From contig CM106586.1 in assembly GCA_048013815.1 (NCBI GenBank), positions 3,100,001-3,164,000 of the forward strand: DNA of 64,000 bases. The letters run 5' to 3'. Both the position numbers and the translations under genes were made by a program. Positions 21,927-36,060 of this stretch are shown here, in pieces; the stretch's first letter is position 1, and every line of letters starts with the position of its first letter. The notes beneath the pieces were generated by a model, which made no database searches, was not told the origin of the DNA, and saw only the letters and a list, made by a program, of their open reading frames with translations. This stretch comes from Setoptus koraiensis (taxonomy: Eukaryota; Arthropoda).

Positions 21927-24900
21927 GCAACAGTCGGGCCGGGCTAGCGAGCAAACAAATGCAAAGAGTTTATTATAGAGAGTTGGTAGATAACAGGATA
22001 ACAGAGTAAGTGACATCAGTTGACCCCTTTCATGTATGTGTGTTATAAGTGAGTAAACTTTGTATACACACATGATATATTAATACACATATAAATAACA
22101 TATAGATAAATATTGTCGTGTTGTTTTATCCCTTGCGTTAATTTCTTATCATGGCACCCACTTACTGTGTGACCATTAAATGACGACGATGATCTGTGTG
22201 TACCCACTGCTCGATTGCGCGGTGCTGGTACGGGCACAACGCCAGCAACGCCAACAACCGCAACCACAATGAGTGCTTATTTGCGTTGGCAAGATCGAGT
22301 GACAACAAGTTGTTGCTGAATTATTATATGTGAACGTCGAATCTCGTCTCGCCAACGCGACAACAAAGCGGGCCACATATCGCAAGCGACACAGCGCGAT
22401 GTTATGTAATGGCAGCGCCACAAGACAAACAATCAGCGTAACGTTACAAGTTGCAGCAGAAACGACAAAGTGCTTTTACGATGACTTTATTTTATTTATG
22501 TGTATCGTCATTAGTGATATTAATATCATTTTTGTTAATCACATACATTTATACCTACACGCCAATCGGGTATGACACGCTGGCCATGACGAAACGGATT
22601 ATGTAGTTACGAGGCGAGCCTGCCAAAGTGTTAATTACAATTGCCGCCAACTAATCCCATCATTGATCAGCATGCGCGTTGCGTGTGTCTGCAGTTGTCA
22701 GTTGTTGCTGCTGCAATTGTTGTTGTGGTTGCTGTTGTTGTTGCCGTTGTTGCCGTTGTTGTGGTTGCAGTTGCTGTTGCTGTTGCTGTTGTGGTTGCTG
22801 GCAGCGCCGGTGAGCTCCGGCGAGTGTCGAGCCGCAGATCAAATCACTAATCATAATCCGCTGGCTAATGCAATGCGAGCTGCACGAGCCGCCAGTGAGG
22901 CGAACCGACAACGCGAAGCTTCTTTTAAAACCACTCGTTGTTGCGGTTGCTGTTGTGGTTGTTGTTGTTGTTGCCTCGAATATTGTTAACATTCGAGGCA
23001 CACACTGGTGTCATGTTAGCCTGTTGGTGTGCCGGCGCGGCATTGATTTTGTAATTGACGAAAGTTGGTTGCGAGTGAGCAACAACAACAGCAACAGCAA
23101 CAACAACAACAACAACAACACACATACTACAACATAATATATATTGTGTGTCACTAACACGCTAAGGCAACCATGTGATATCAGCTGACAATATCGAACA
23201 ATTTATGTGAGCTCATATTCGAGCATCCTCTCAATTATCTGCCGCCGTCTCGCTTGCCAATAATTATAATTCGGCAAGCTTGGCAAGATTGTGAGCGCGC
23301 AGGTAAGCGCGCCTACCTGTGCTAGGCGCTATGCTTAAGTTGCGTAACATTAACAACCACAACAGCAACAACAACAACAACAAGTTTACAGCCGATAGCA
23401 GCGCGCTGATAAAAAGCGTTCAGTTGCCCACTGACAATGTGAGATCACTTTTACTACTTGGCTCAACTGCGATTCTTGCTCTTCACTTGTAGCCGCTCAC
23501 TTGTAACCGCTTATCAACTTGGTGTGGGCGCTTCCGTGTGCCGGCTCGCCTTTCCACTGTCGACTGTCGGCTACAATTATCATAAATAAATCATAAATGA
23601 AAACCATAGAGAGCGCCATTAGTGACAACTGAACTTAGTCTGGCCTTACTCTCTCGTCAGTTCACCGGTTTACACAGCCAGCCAACACAGGCCACCAAAG
23701 AGCGAGTTGTCCGAGCGATGATGCAATTAAGATTATTATTATTCATTGGGTGTAAATCATCGTCGCAACAACAAGTGTCACCGTTGGGTCTAACAACCAG
23801 ACAGTTGTAAAAAACACAACTGCCTGCCCGATGATGATAATTGATCATATGATAATTGTTGATCTATATGTCGCGTCCACCTACTCATCACTCACATCGG
23901 CGCCTGAGCTGACTCGAGCCAGACATGTCTGGCCCTTTCTGTGTCTTGTCATAGCGAGATTTCGTTTATCCGGTGCTGTGGCCGGCTAACACACACACAA
24001 TCTTATTACATCATATATCATGATAGAGACGCGTCCGAGCGGCATGATCTCAATCGATCACTATCCATGCATATTGCTGCTCGATTAAACGGCATCCGAT
24101 TGGGGCCACAGTTGCCTATCGCACAAACTAGACACATATCCATGTTCACCGACAACCGCTATCGAGTCGCTGTTATTTTGAAAAAATTCAACAAAACATG
24201 AGATATTCATCGGCAGTTGACAGTTGAATATTTATACCGGTTTCACCTGAGTCACTGTCATCATGATTCTGGTCCTGCAATAATTCACTTTGCTGCCTAT
24301 ACTGGCCATCGTATTGATTGTGAGATTGAGGCATGTTGTGCACCTCTGGTTGCCGTTGCTTGTGCATCCGCACATGCCACTAAATCACTCCGAAATTTTG
24401 AGTCCGAATGGGTTTATTTGGGTCGCATTTATATTTATATTTTTGAACGTTGCGAAAAATATGAATGGTCAAAGTTGCCTGAAAAAGTTCGCATGGGCTC
24501 CAATCTCTGGAATCGCTCCATCTTTTGCCCATCATGAGTGGACAAAATCACTGCCACTCGCAGTGTATCGAAGTGTTTTCGCGAAATCCGTTGAAAATGT
24601 CAGTTTAGCTAAAAGAATGAAAGCTAGTTGATTGAAACGTCTACGGAATGCACGCCTATGTAGTCTCCGGAAATGAAATGCCCCGTGATAGGGACATTTC
24701 TGTCCAGACTCTGGCCACACTCACTGGCTCGAAGATGGCCATTTGTCTGCAAGTGATCACAATAGTCACAATCGGCAAGGCATACGGTTGGATATCGATG
24801 TGCGGCCAAGTGGCGCCACTTGTCAGTTGTGGGTGATATATTTGATTATTAATTTATTTATCCGGCATTTAGTCTAGTCATTTATTATAGTCATTTGGTT

Positions 24901-27900
24901 TGAGCGCGGTTGTTGTATTGTATTGCGGAGCGGCGTCGATTGGGCAAAGCCACGAGCCACATTCGAGCATTCGTCAGTATAATGAAAGTTTTGTATGATA
25001 GTGTCAAGAGTATAACTTACTTTATAGCGACACAAAATCGCTGATTACTGATTATTGATTATCACGGTCATCTATGGTCGCTGTGTTGTTGTTTGTGTGT
25101 CGCCCACTTGTTGTTGTATCACACAAAGCTGATAGAAATGCTGCTACTTATATGGATATGCGATATCGACACAATCATCATTTACAAACTGTTATATCGG
25201 CCTCTAGTGGAGTTGTTTGTAAAACTGTATTAATTCTGATGTGCATTATATTGTGTATATATATTGATATATATATATTTATATATATTTTGTGTACTAT
25301 ATGTATTTAATAACTAGAGCTTGTTTGCGATAAGGCACACAGTGCGAAGGGAATAGTTTGGTGCAATCTGCAACAAAAACATACACATTTCCATATGTTG
25401 CACTGTGAGATTGCTGCTGTTATCTCTGTTATAACACTGGAAAATTATTTATTAATTATCTCCATTGTTGTCTGTCTCGCTCCCACAATGTCCGATGTCC
25501 AAGCGGGCCAATTGATTTCGCCCTATTATTATGAGATACGATGGTCCAATCAAGTGTCACGCCACAGCGTCTGGCCTCGCGCCGGGCGTTTTGTTTCGGT
25601 TTTGTTGCCGCGGTGAAGCGATAGACGACTAGACTGGCCGACACTGGGGCCGACACTGTTCCGACTGACAGTCGACACACCAATATGTTGCATCATTGTG
25701 GGGGCCACAGTGTTGGCGCGAACAGTGAATGAAATATATCACTGACAATTGATTGCGAGTGAATGTATCACTGACGAATGTGAGTAAATGTATCACGTTG
25801 TAGATGTTTGTGCCGAGCGAGGAGCCAACGACGGAACTGGGCATGGACCGGAATAGCTTGTCAGCTTGATTCACGATTGCCAATCAGCATTAAACACTTG
25901 TCAGAAACTAATTAGTGGACCAATTAGCGCGTTGGGCTCGAGGCTGCCGCACAAGTCGCTCGCACGCCCGGATATTCGTGAACGCCTTGAAGTGGTGATT
26001 TACGCACGCTTAACTTTGTGTCGTCAATGTCGTTGGGCCTACCAATTGATTTGACTCGTCTCGCCCGATCGTCTGACAAGTGTCAGTGTGAGATCGCTTA
26101 TCGCTGTTAATTTTCAAGTTTCAACAAATGGTCTGAGCGTCCGCTGACTGGCGACGCGCACTTGAAAACCATTGACACGGGCGCTAGGTGCGTCACAACG
26201 TCAACAACATTATATTCATTGGGAAGATTTGGCCACGGCGATGGGTGCACATGATAGCCGATGATGATTGAATTCTTTCTTAAATCGCATCATTTACATT
26301 CCAGTATTTGCACGCAAAAACGCTGCAAATTGCAGAATTTACAGGAGACGAGATGAATTTCAGCCAGAGAGAGTGAGTCCATCTAATGCGCAAACATTAT
26401 GTTGTGACGCTCGCAAAAAGATTAGATTGCATAAAGTGTGTTTGCCGAGACGATCGGTGTCGCGTTTCCAGCTTTCGCCGTGTCATATGAAGGCATACGA
26501 ATGGCCAAAGCCCGTCGGAGATACAAGCCAGAGATACAAACAAAGCGCGAATACAAACATAGAGGCAACTTTGGCGAAACTTTCTCAGCGCTTATCTCTC
26601 TGCTGCACACAATCTAATGTTATACTAAATATCGTTTTATATAAATAGATCTGGTTCCGACACAACTGTTCGCACGAACGCAAACGCTGGCTGGGAAATT
26701 ATTGTTTCGTTATCGTCTCTGGCGGGTTTGTGAGTATTTACATTTTGCATTTTGTTCTCATAGGCTGCTCATACGCCAGTCGCCTGTATTGTTGCTATGT
26801 AACGACGCGACGCTAGTGAAGTCTTGGCAAGCTCGCCGAGATAAAACAGATTTGGGCTGTGGTGAGTCGTATAGTGAGCGATATTCAAGGCGATAAACGA
26901 GTGCGATTAGATGGCACCAAATGATAGCCAACAATCAAGACTAAACAAACAACAATTGTTGCGCTCTCTAGCGGGCGGTGGCCACTCGTCAAAAAGTCAT
27001 CTCTTTATATACCATTACAGCTCCATTACAGTAAATAATAATAATACCAACAATAATCGTTTTATCAATCGATCTAATTCAACTCAACGCCCATATAGTG
27101 AACAGAGCACGCGCCTGACAAATGGCAAGCTCACACTCACAACAACCAATTGTCAAACAACAACAATTAATTAGTTTAGTCATGATATTATTCGTTGTGG
27201 GCCGCTATGCCGACATTTTGTGAGCTCGGCAGCGATTCAATGACGAGAGTCAATCAATAATCGACGACGGTGATGATAGAAAGGCAACAAAGTGGCCAAT
27301 TACATTACAACAAACTTCACGCATTAATGCGCGCCTCTGCACGCCATTCACACGGCTCGAAGCGCACTAATTCATGCACTATATCCATCGACGCCAGTAG
27401 TTAGCGCTCGAGATTGCACAATTAGGGCGCGCATTGACAAGCGTCAGAGCGTGCTCGAGCGCACGCAATAGTTGCCAAAATGTGCATGCGTTGTCAGTGG
27501 TTGTCGCTACTAGCGACTCGCTAGGCAGTGATGGCCGACTGCGGGCTGCCAGTCCATTTTGGGAGAATGGCGCAGTCGGCAGCTCTGTGCAGCAGCCGTC
27601 TACCACAGACTCTGTGCCACAGAGGGCAGCTCTGTGCGGCAACTGCGAGCTGCGACTGCAGTCCATCAATCGGACTGCCGGTCGCGACCGCAGCTCAGCC
27701 AGCGGACCTTGAGTTGCGACTGGCAGCTCCGAGCCGCAGTCCGCAGTTGCGCCTCAGAGCTGTTGCACGAGCCAGGTATACCCACCTTTTACTTGAGGCA
27801 CAGCACGAAATTTGAGCTGGCCGGCGCACGAGCCAGCTCTGCAAGCTGAACCGACTGGATGGCACAGCGCTCAAAAAACGAAAAGTCGCGATCGCCATCA

Positions 27901-30900
27901 CTGTCGCTAGGGTACGAGGCTCGAGGCAAGCTTCGCGCCCCAGCGACAACCATCGATGGCACAGTAAGCAAGTGAGCTCCTATGGTAGCCAGCCCATCGA
28001 TGTTTGCCGGTACCCCGAGTGCCCGGCGACACCCGACGAGCGACACCCGACGAGCGACACCCGACGAGCGGCACCCGACGGGAGCTGGGGGTTGTTGCGC
28101 AACGGCGCCACCAATACGGTCTACACGTATCGATAACAAGTGGCGAAAAGTTCATTTCCTGATCAGTGATCACCTTCATATCGGCATATCTCGTCAGCAG
28201 CCCAAACAGGCCAGTTAGTTGTGTGTGTATGTGTGTAACTGCAAATGGCAAAGCGGCGAGCTAGCGACAGTAGTAATTGGCATTCTGCAACAAACAACAA
28301 GTGAATTGTTGTTGCCTGTTGTTGTGAGCGTCGATAGTTACACAACGGCAGCAGCAGCAGCAGCGGCGGCGGCACCCTCAACAACAACAACAACAACAAA
28401 ACAAAAATAATTGCGTCAGACGAGAGAGACAGAGAGAGAGAATAGGCAAAAGATGATTATCAAGCCGCTTTATCGCAGCTTGACACTGTTGCGCACGCAA
28501 GCACATACATGTAGAGCTCATTGACCCGACCGATCACCCTAACGATGATGATGGTGCTCAGTCATCATTGTGACCGTATGATAGTCGGAGTCGTAATGAG
28601 TGCTAATTTATTATTATTATTATTCAATCGACTGATACAAGCGCCCGATACAGCAGCATTAAATTATTATTCAATTAAAACTTATCATCCCATGCCATTG
28701 TGTGCTGACAATTGTGCTGCGAGTGTGTGGTCTTGAAATGGTTGTGAATTTGAAATTTGCCACTCAACACCGGCAATTTATTAGCATGTCATGTGCCCAT
28801 TGCGCTGATACACACGCCAGGTGATAGTCGGATAGCCGATATAGGCCTGGCTAACAGTACATGCGAGATCGGCGGATTGGGTCGGAACGAGTTGCAAGTT
28901 GCAGCCTGTCAGCCGCTGAACGGTTGACATTGTTTCGTTTTGCTGCCCTGTTGTTTGTACAGACATATTGTACAAATCGTATGTTCGTTGTCTCTCTGTA
29001 TGTTTGTTTGTTATTGCTGAAATTTACTTTGTGCCAAACACACGCACAGGTAGTTACACAGGTTGTCTAGTTGTGCGGTTGATACAGTTGGCGAGCTACA
29101 CACACAACGACGACAACAACAAATACTCAAAGATAAAGAGGATATTTATCAAAGAGTTAATATCGTCGGCTTCATCCACTGACAATCGCAATGATTCAAC
29201 CAGCGGGCTCTGCTCGTCGTGCATTGCGACCTAGTTGAGATACCATTGTAAGTTACAATCTGTAACCAAGCAACGAGTGTGTGCGTTCATCGCCATGCGA
29301 GCGGAATATTCGAGAAAAAGACGAGTGGCGAGGCCTTGCCGTTTGATATCACCAAGATAATTAATTAATATCAGTGATAATGAAACTGATTTGCCATCGC
29401 ACACACACACACACACACACAATGCCTTTGTTTGTTGTCGGCTGGTTTAACTGTTACTCCAACCACTTACAGTTAAATCAGTCGGTTGCCTTGTGCTGGC
29501 ACGAGCTGGCCGGCCGGTCGCTGTAATCAATGGCAGGATGTTTGTTTATCATTGGCGCCGATGATAATAACCCAATAACTCGCTACTTTGTTCACCTCTC
29601 TATGTGGCAACTGTTCTCTATGCGCCTCCTTTGTTCATGTTGCCTTTGTTTGCTGCCGATTGTTGGTTCCACTGTGCGCCGCCAGGCCAACAATCCAGTT
29701 ACGTAACGCCAGCACCGGCTTTGGCCAAGTCGCTCAAAGGTTAGCTACCTCTTGGCAAATGAGCCACAACAACGCCTATACCTGGCAAGTGAGTGTTGCC
29801 TATACCCGGTATAACGTCGGTTAGTATACCGACGCAATTTTATGCATGAGTCGGCCGGTGTGAGTAGGTACGAGCCGGCGAGTGGCTCGCTGTCGACAAT
29901 AACAAGAGAAAGTCACCGGCAACAGGTGAAGCTGTGTTATCTGTTCTAATCTATTATGCTATTATGCTATGGTATCATCATCTATTTGAATTGTGAGTGG
30001 TGATAGTGGCTGGTTTTGGCGCTTGCTGTTTGCATCGGCACTCGGCGAACAGTGGCAACAGTGTGCGAGTTTGTTGTTGCAGCCAAGAGAGCACCGGCAG
30101 CAACAACAAACAACTCTCACTTGTTTTATGCTTGATTTCATCATTATCATCGCTTGCACTTTTACAATTGCTATCATTATAATTTTAATCATTTATTATC
30201 GCTAATGATGAACAACAGCAGCAACAGCAGCGACAAGTGTGCAGCCGCTGCAACTAGATGCAACAGCGTGAAATATAATAAAATGTATATATATTCTCTC
30301 ATACTCTTTTCGTATATCATCAGCTTGTGCGACTTGCAGCTCGTGACTCGTAAACTTGTCGCCTTAGCTAGCTGACTAATCAGCCAGAGTTTTGTCTGAA
30401 CAACAACAACAACAACAACACTGGTGATATCGCTAAAGAGACAGCATGACAGAAAGAGAGAGAGAGAGATCAACTTTGGTGTAAACTTTAATATTAACAC
30501 CGGCAACCCGATCATGAGTGTTGTTGATTCAAAAACAATGCACACAAATGTTGATGATCGGCCTATAATAATAATTATCAACATGGTCGCAATATCGTTG
30601 CAACTCGCAACAAAGACACAATTGCGACTCTCTTTATATAATAACCAAATAACAAAATACTAACTAATTGTATCATTGGATGGTGCCAAATGAGCTTGAC
30701 GGTGTCAGATAAATATAGACTTTGTTTGATATCTAGCCGGCTGTTTATTGTGGCAAAACAAAGTCTTGTCCCTTTCCTTCCTGACTGCCTAATCGCCTTG
30801 ACAAGTGCGGCCCAAGCGGACGTTTCCAAGACTATCTAGTCACACTGCTGAAACATGCACTGATTGACGCTCGCTATGCGTGAGTCAAACGGCACCTGGC

Positions 30901-31842
30901 GAATATCTGCACTCGGCTGCCTGGCTGAAAGTGGCGCGAAAGCAGTTGCGGCAACGGCCGTCAGGCGTGTCTTCTATTCTATTAGTGATTCCAGCAGCAC
31001 AATACAATGTAATTTTAAGCAGGTATGCGGAGTGCGAGAGAGAAAGAGGGAGAGAGAGAGAGAGAGAGAGAGCATCCAAATTGAATTTAATACCATTAAC
31101 GCGCTGGCTGGTGGCACTCGCAGATTGATACATTAGTGTATTTATAAATAGCTGGATATCTATCGATGCCCATAAATATATATAAAGTGAGTATTATCAC
31201 CACAAAATGAGCAATGAGATAGTCAGTGAGCAATATTCAGCTCTCACAGTCGACTAGCTTGTTGGGCAAATACAAATAATATAAATAATAATAATAATAT
31301 AAATAAACAAATGATGCGCACAAATGGCCAGAGATAGAATCTGCCTCTCTACAGTGCATTAGTGTACGCTCAACTAATGTAGCCAAATAATATATATAAC
31401 TAATATCGACGACGACGGTGACGATCAGTTCAGTTGATTGGCTATGAGTAGTTGTGGCAGCAGCAGCAGCAGCTACTCATACAATTATTTGAAAACTTGT
31501 CAGCGACACGACAAGACACAACAAGACAGACATTTTCAGCAGGCAGTCAGTCATTCAGGCAGGCAGCTAGAGAGAAAGACACAAACATAGAGACTCGCTC
31601 ACTAATAAACGACGACAAAAATACTTGATCGCACATGTTAGGTGTAAGTGAGCGAGCGAGAGGCAAAAACAAAAAGCAATTATCTCGTTAGTCAGTATCA
31701 ATTCGCTTGTGGACTCGAACGGATCGCACTCACACACGACAACAAAGAGAACGGAGTGACAAACAAAGTGGATTATATAACTACATTAATTAGAAGCTAC
31801 CAACAACAAGTGGCTAGACCAAAGTGGATAGATAGTGGCAGC
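21927..31842. other. Ten-kilobase gene-poor, low-complexity region upstream of NFAT
   Basis: No convincing gene. CAA/TTG trinucleotide runs occur at 22690-22800, 22940-22975, 23080-23120, 23355-23385, 28380-28405 and 30398-30420; (CA)n lies at 29399-29420 and (GA)n near 31040-31070. A GC-rich patch at 27400-28100 has recurring gcagctctgtg and a 14-bp array. Frames up to 130 codons reflect these biased triplets. The stretch is likely regulatory and 5' UTR DNA of NFAT; early NFAT exons could hide here. Confidence 0.5.
28026..28081. repeat. Four-unit 14-bp tandem array
   Basis: Three identical copies of GCGACACCCGACGA (28026, 28040, 28054) and a fourth, GCGGCACCCGACGG, at 28068. Confidence 0.95.
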
Positions 31843-34513
31843 ATGAATCTAGCCGTAGCTCCCAGCTTGGCACAGTCGTTAGCACCTTGCAGCAACAACA
31901 GCACTAGCGCAAGCAACAACACCGGCAATATTATTCAACAACAGCAGCAGCAACACCAACATCAACAACAACAGCCCTCGTTGTCGCCTATAGGCGTTAA
32001 ATTAAGCGCATATTATTCTAGCAAATCGGCCAATGGCAGACAGGAATTAGTAATATTGCAACAACCCGAGGAACAACACCGGGCCAGGTACGCCACCGAG
32101 GGCAGCAGGGGCGCCATTAAGGATGTCACAGGTGTCAGTCATCCTGTTGTTAAACTGACAGGCTGTTACAGTAGGCAACCCATTAAATTAGAATGTTACA
32201 TTGGGCACGACAAACACAACGGTTTGCCTCATTTGTTTTACCAGGCCTCGAAAATAAGTGGCAAAAACTCTACACAATGCACCGCTTGCAAGATAGACGG
32301 CACCTCAATTATAGTGATGAATTTGTTGCCAGAGAACGACTTTCAGGCCACAATTGATTGTGTTGGCATTTTAAAAGAACGAAATGTTGATGTTGAACAA
32401 AAGTTGCTCAATTTAAACCGTACCAACAAAATGATTGATTTTGATATATTAAGCCACCACCACCATCATCATCACCACCATCATCATCTGTTGCAACAAC
32501 AGAATCAGAACACCATTCATCAGCATACACATTTGACAAACATGATGCAATTGAATCAACATTTAACCGCAACGCATCATCATCATCATCACAACAGACA
32601 TCCTATGACAACTAGTCCTTTTTCGCGCGAATTAAGCACATTGATGGCGGCCTCAGGACAGTACAGCCAAAATCAGCAACAACAACAATCGTCCTTGTCA
32701 ATTGGGGCCCAGCAACACAATAACTCGGCCAATTCGGTCGCATCATCTAACGGATCGTCGCCAAGCTCTACAATGTCCAGTGTTTTATCAACGTCGTCGT
32801 CGACCCCGTCCTCCGCGAGCAGTATAATTGCCACCAATCAGCTGGTTCAGAGTCTTGACAATAAAATGTTGGCGCTCATGAGTCATTCGACACTCACCAC
32901 CAATGGCACTGGTCAAGGCGCGGCGCCAAATTCAAAGCAGCTTACCAACGGTGCAGCGGGCCTGAGCAGTCTAACCAACTGCAATCATCAAACCACTACA
33001 GGTAATAAGTTAGCTGCCAATAGTAACAACAACTCAACGTTACATAGTACAATCAACAATATTAGTAGTAGAAAAAAATCTGCCAAATGTCGACTGGTGT
33101 TCCGAATTAGACTACCGGAAACTGGTGAGGTTCTGCAAATTATTAGTACGCCAATTGTGTGCACGCAACCAGCTGGACCGCCAGAAATATCTAAGAGATC
33201 ACTAACAAGTGCACCTATCACATTACACAACGTACAACCGGCCTCATCTGTTGGGTCGCCGCCACCTCAATCGATGCTACTATTGCCAAATTCACCTCCC
33301 ACACCATCAACAGTGTCATCCGCGTCGCCTCCAACAACAACACCATCTATAACACAAACAACTCAGCAGCAGCAACAACCACAACAACAATTAGAACTAT
33401 TTATAATTGGCAAGAATTTCCTTAAGGATTCCAGAGTGATATTTCGTAACAATAATAGTGATTGGATTCGTATTGTAGAACCCGACAAAGAGTATCTTAA
33501 CTCTAGCCACCTAGTGTGTCATGTACCTGTTTATGATGGGCCCGAGGTCGGCCCAGATCGACCCCTTGATAGTCAACCAAGTATTATTGAGGTTGTGACG
33601 CTTGTTAGAAGTGGTGGAAAATACTCTGAACCACACACATTCACTTATATCAACACAGCCAAGCAACAATTACTGCAACAACAACAGCAACAACAACAAC
33701 TCCAACAACAACTACAGCGATTACAAATTCAACAACAACAACAGGAGCATCAGACTCAACAGCAACAACAACAAGAGCAACAGCAGCAACAACAACAACA
33801 ACAACAACAATTCCAACAACAACTACAGCAAATACAAATTCAACAGCAGCAACAGCAACAACAACAACAACAGCAGCAGCAGCAACAGCAGCAACAACAA
33901 CAGCAACAACAGCAACAACAACAACAACAACCACAGCAACTAGACCCCCAAGCCGCTCTGCAACTGGTCCAGCAGCAACAGCAGCAGCAACAACAGCAAC
34001 AGCAACTAGACCCCCAGACCGCTTTGCAACTGGTACACCAGCAACAGCAAATAGATCCTCAAGCCCCTTTGCAACTGGTCCAGCAGCAGCAACAGCAACT
34101 AGACCCGCAAGCCGCTCTGCAACTGGTGCAACAGCAAATAGATCCTCAAGCCGCTCTGCAACTGGTGCAGCAACAACAACAGCAGCAACAGCAACTAGAT
34201 CCTCAAGCCGCTATGCAACTGGTCCAGCAGCAACAACAGCAGCAGCAACAACAACAACAACAACAGCAGCAACAGCAACAACAGCAACAACAACAACAAT
34301 TCCAACAACAGCTACAGCAAATACAAATTCAACAGCAGCAACAACAACAGCAACAACAACAACAGCAGCAGCAACAGCAGCAGCAACAGCAGCAGCAGCA
34401 GCAGCAACAACAACAGCAACAACAACAACAGCAACAACAACAGCAACTAGACCCCCAAGCCGCTGTGCAATTGGTCCAGCAGCAACAACAACAACAACAG
34501 CAGCAGCAGCAGC

Positions 34514-34544
<31 letters not shown>

Positions 34545-36060
34545 GCAGCAGCAGCAGCAGCAACAACAACAACAACAACAACAGCAGCAACAGCAACAGC
34601 AACAGCAACAACAATTCCAACAACTACAGCAATTGCAAATTCAACAGCAGCAGCAACAACAACAACAACCACAGCAACTAGATCCCCAATCCGCTCTGCA
34701 ACTGGTCCAACAGCAGCAACAGCAATTAGACCCCCAAGCCGCTCTACAACTCGTGCAACAGCAACAACAGCAACAGCAACTTGACTCCCAAGCCGCTTTG
34801 CAACTCGTGCAACAACAGCAACAGCAACTAGACTCCCAAGCCGCTTTGCAACTCGTGCAACAACAACAACAACCACAGCAACTCGAGCCCCAAGCCGCCC
34901 TGCAACTGGTGCAACAGCAACAACAGCAGCAACAGCAACTGGACCCTCAAGCCGCTTTGCAACTGGCGCAACAGCAACAACAGCAGCAACAGCAATTGGA
35001 CCCTCAAGCCGCTCTGCAACTCGTGCAACAGCAACAACAGCAACAACAACAACCACAGCAACTAGACCCTCAAGCCGCTCTGCAACTCGTGCAGCAGCAA
35101 CAACAGCAACAACAACTAGACCCTCAAGCCGCTCTGCAACTCGTGCAACAACAACAGCAACTAGACTCCCAAGCCACCCTGCAACTGGTCCAACAGCAGC
35201 AGCAACAGCAATTGGACCCCCAAGCCGCTTTGCAACTGGCGCAACAGCAACAACAGCAGCAACAGCAACTGGACCCTCAAGCCGCTTTGCAACTGGCGCA
35301 ACAGCAACAACAGCAGCAACAGCAATTGGACCCTCAAGCCGCTCTGCAACTCGTGCAACAGCAACAACAGCAACAACAACAACCACAGCAACTAGACCCT
35401 CAAGCCGCTCTGCAACTGGTCCAGCAGCAACAGCAGCAGCAACAACAGCAACAACAACTAGACCCCCAAGCCGCTTTGCAACTGGCCCAACAGCAACAAC
35501 AACAACAACCACAGCAACTCGACCCCCAAGCCGCTCTTCAACTGGTCCAGCAGCAACAACAGCAACTAGACCCCCAAGCCGCCCTGCAACTGGTCCAGCA
35601 GCAACAACAGCAACTGGACCCCCAAGCCGCTTTGCAACTGGCGCAACAACAACAACAGCCACAGCAACTCGACCCTCAAGCCGCTCTGCAGCTGGTCCAG
35701 CAGCAGCAACAACAGCAACTGGACCCCCAAGCCGCTGTGCAATTGGTCCAGCAGCAACAACAGCAACAGCAACTGGACCCCCAAGCCGCTCTTCAACTGG
35801 CGCAACAGCAACAACAGCAACTAGACTCCCAAGCCGCTCTGCAACTAGTCCAGCAGCAGCAACAGCAACAGCAGCAGCAACTAGATCCCCAAGCCGCTTT
35901 GCAACTGGCGCAACAGCAACAACAGCAACAGCAACTTGAGTCCCAAGCCGCTTTGCAACTGGTCCAGCAGCAACAGCAGCAACAACAGCAACAAAGGCTA
36001 GATCCCCAGGCCCCTTTGCAACTGGTGTACCCCAACTTGATATTGTATGATTATGTATGA
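31843..36060 (+). CDS. NFAT: NFAT5-type Rel-homology transcription factor with giant polyQ tail
   Basis: 1405 residues in one exon from the ATG at 31843; the frame is open back to a TAA at 31645 but has no earlier ATG. The DNA-binding Rel domain begins near residue 65 and has RARYATEGSRG (80-90), the recognition loop typical of NFAT5/TonEBP. It continues through VVKLTGCYSRQPIKLECYIG and ATIDCVGILKERNVDVE, is interrupted by about 210 residues rich in His, Gln, Ser and Asn (about 195-408, with an 11-His run), then resumes at KSAKCRLVFRIRLPETGE and ends near CTQPAGPPEI. A second, shorter insert precedes the IPT dimerisation domain (about 517-603, ELFIIGKNFLKDSRVIF to HTFTYI). The remaining ~800 residues are polyQ with about 32 LDPQAALQLV-type units. 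NFAT5 proteins act in nuclear osmotic and immune responses. I saw no calcineurin-docking PxIxIT in the single exon. Confidence 0.92.
33661..36030 (+). repeat. Coding CAA/CAG tract with about 32 LDPQAALQLV units
   Basis: 2.4 kb of mixed CAA/CAG codons broken by a roughly 36-base core encoding LDPQAALQLV or close variants (LDSQ, LEPQ, IDPQ; QLA for QLV), spaced by 3-45 Gln. The last 1.4 kb (about 34660-36030) is nearly regular. The antisense strand is open for long stretches only because CAA/CAG reversed gives TTG/CTG. Confidence 0.95.

Noticed and set aside
26911..27174. 87-codon ATG frame upstream of NFAT (MAPNDSQQSR), with a donor-like GTAAAT inside
   Set aside because: It could be an early NFAT exon, but Asn/Thr-rich composition follows local AAT/CAA repeats and nothing links it to the NFAT domains.
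27379..28399. Several overlapping frames of 80-116 codons in GC-rich DNA
   Set aside because: They occur in all frames, follow local repeats such as gcagctctgtg and the 14-bp array, and show no domain or conserved motif.
31648..31842. NFAT start at 31648
   Set aside because: The codon there is GTG directly after an in-frame TAA, not an ATG. In a eukaryote the first in-frame ATG, at 31843, is more credible, although a spliced upstream exon cannot be excluded.
34211..35662. Long antisense open frame (483 codons, Val/Ala-rich) across the NFAT repeat
   Set aside because: The reverse of CAA/CAG repeats cannot easily contain stops, and the repeat core is also stop-free in this frame. The sense strand encodes a continuous NFAT protein, so this is a shadow.
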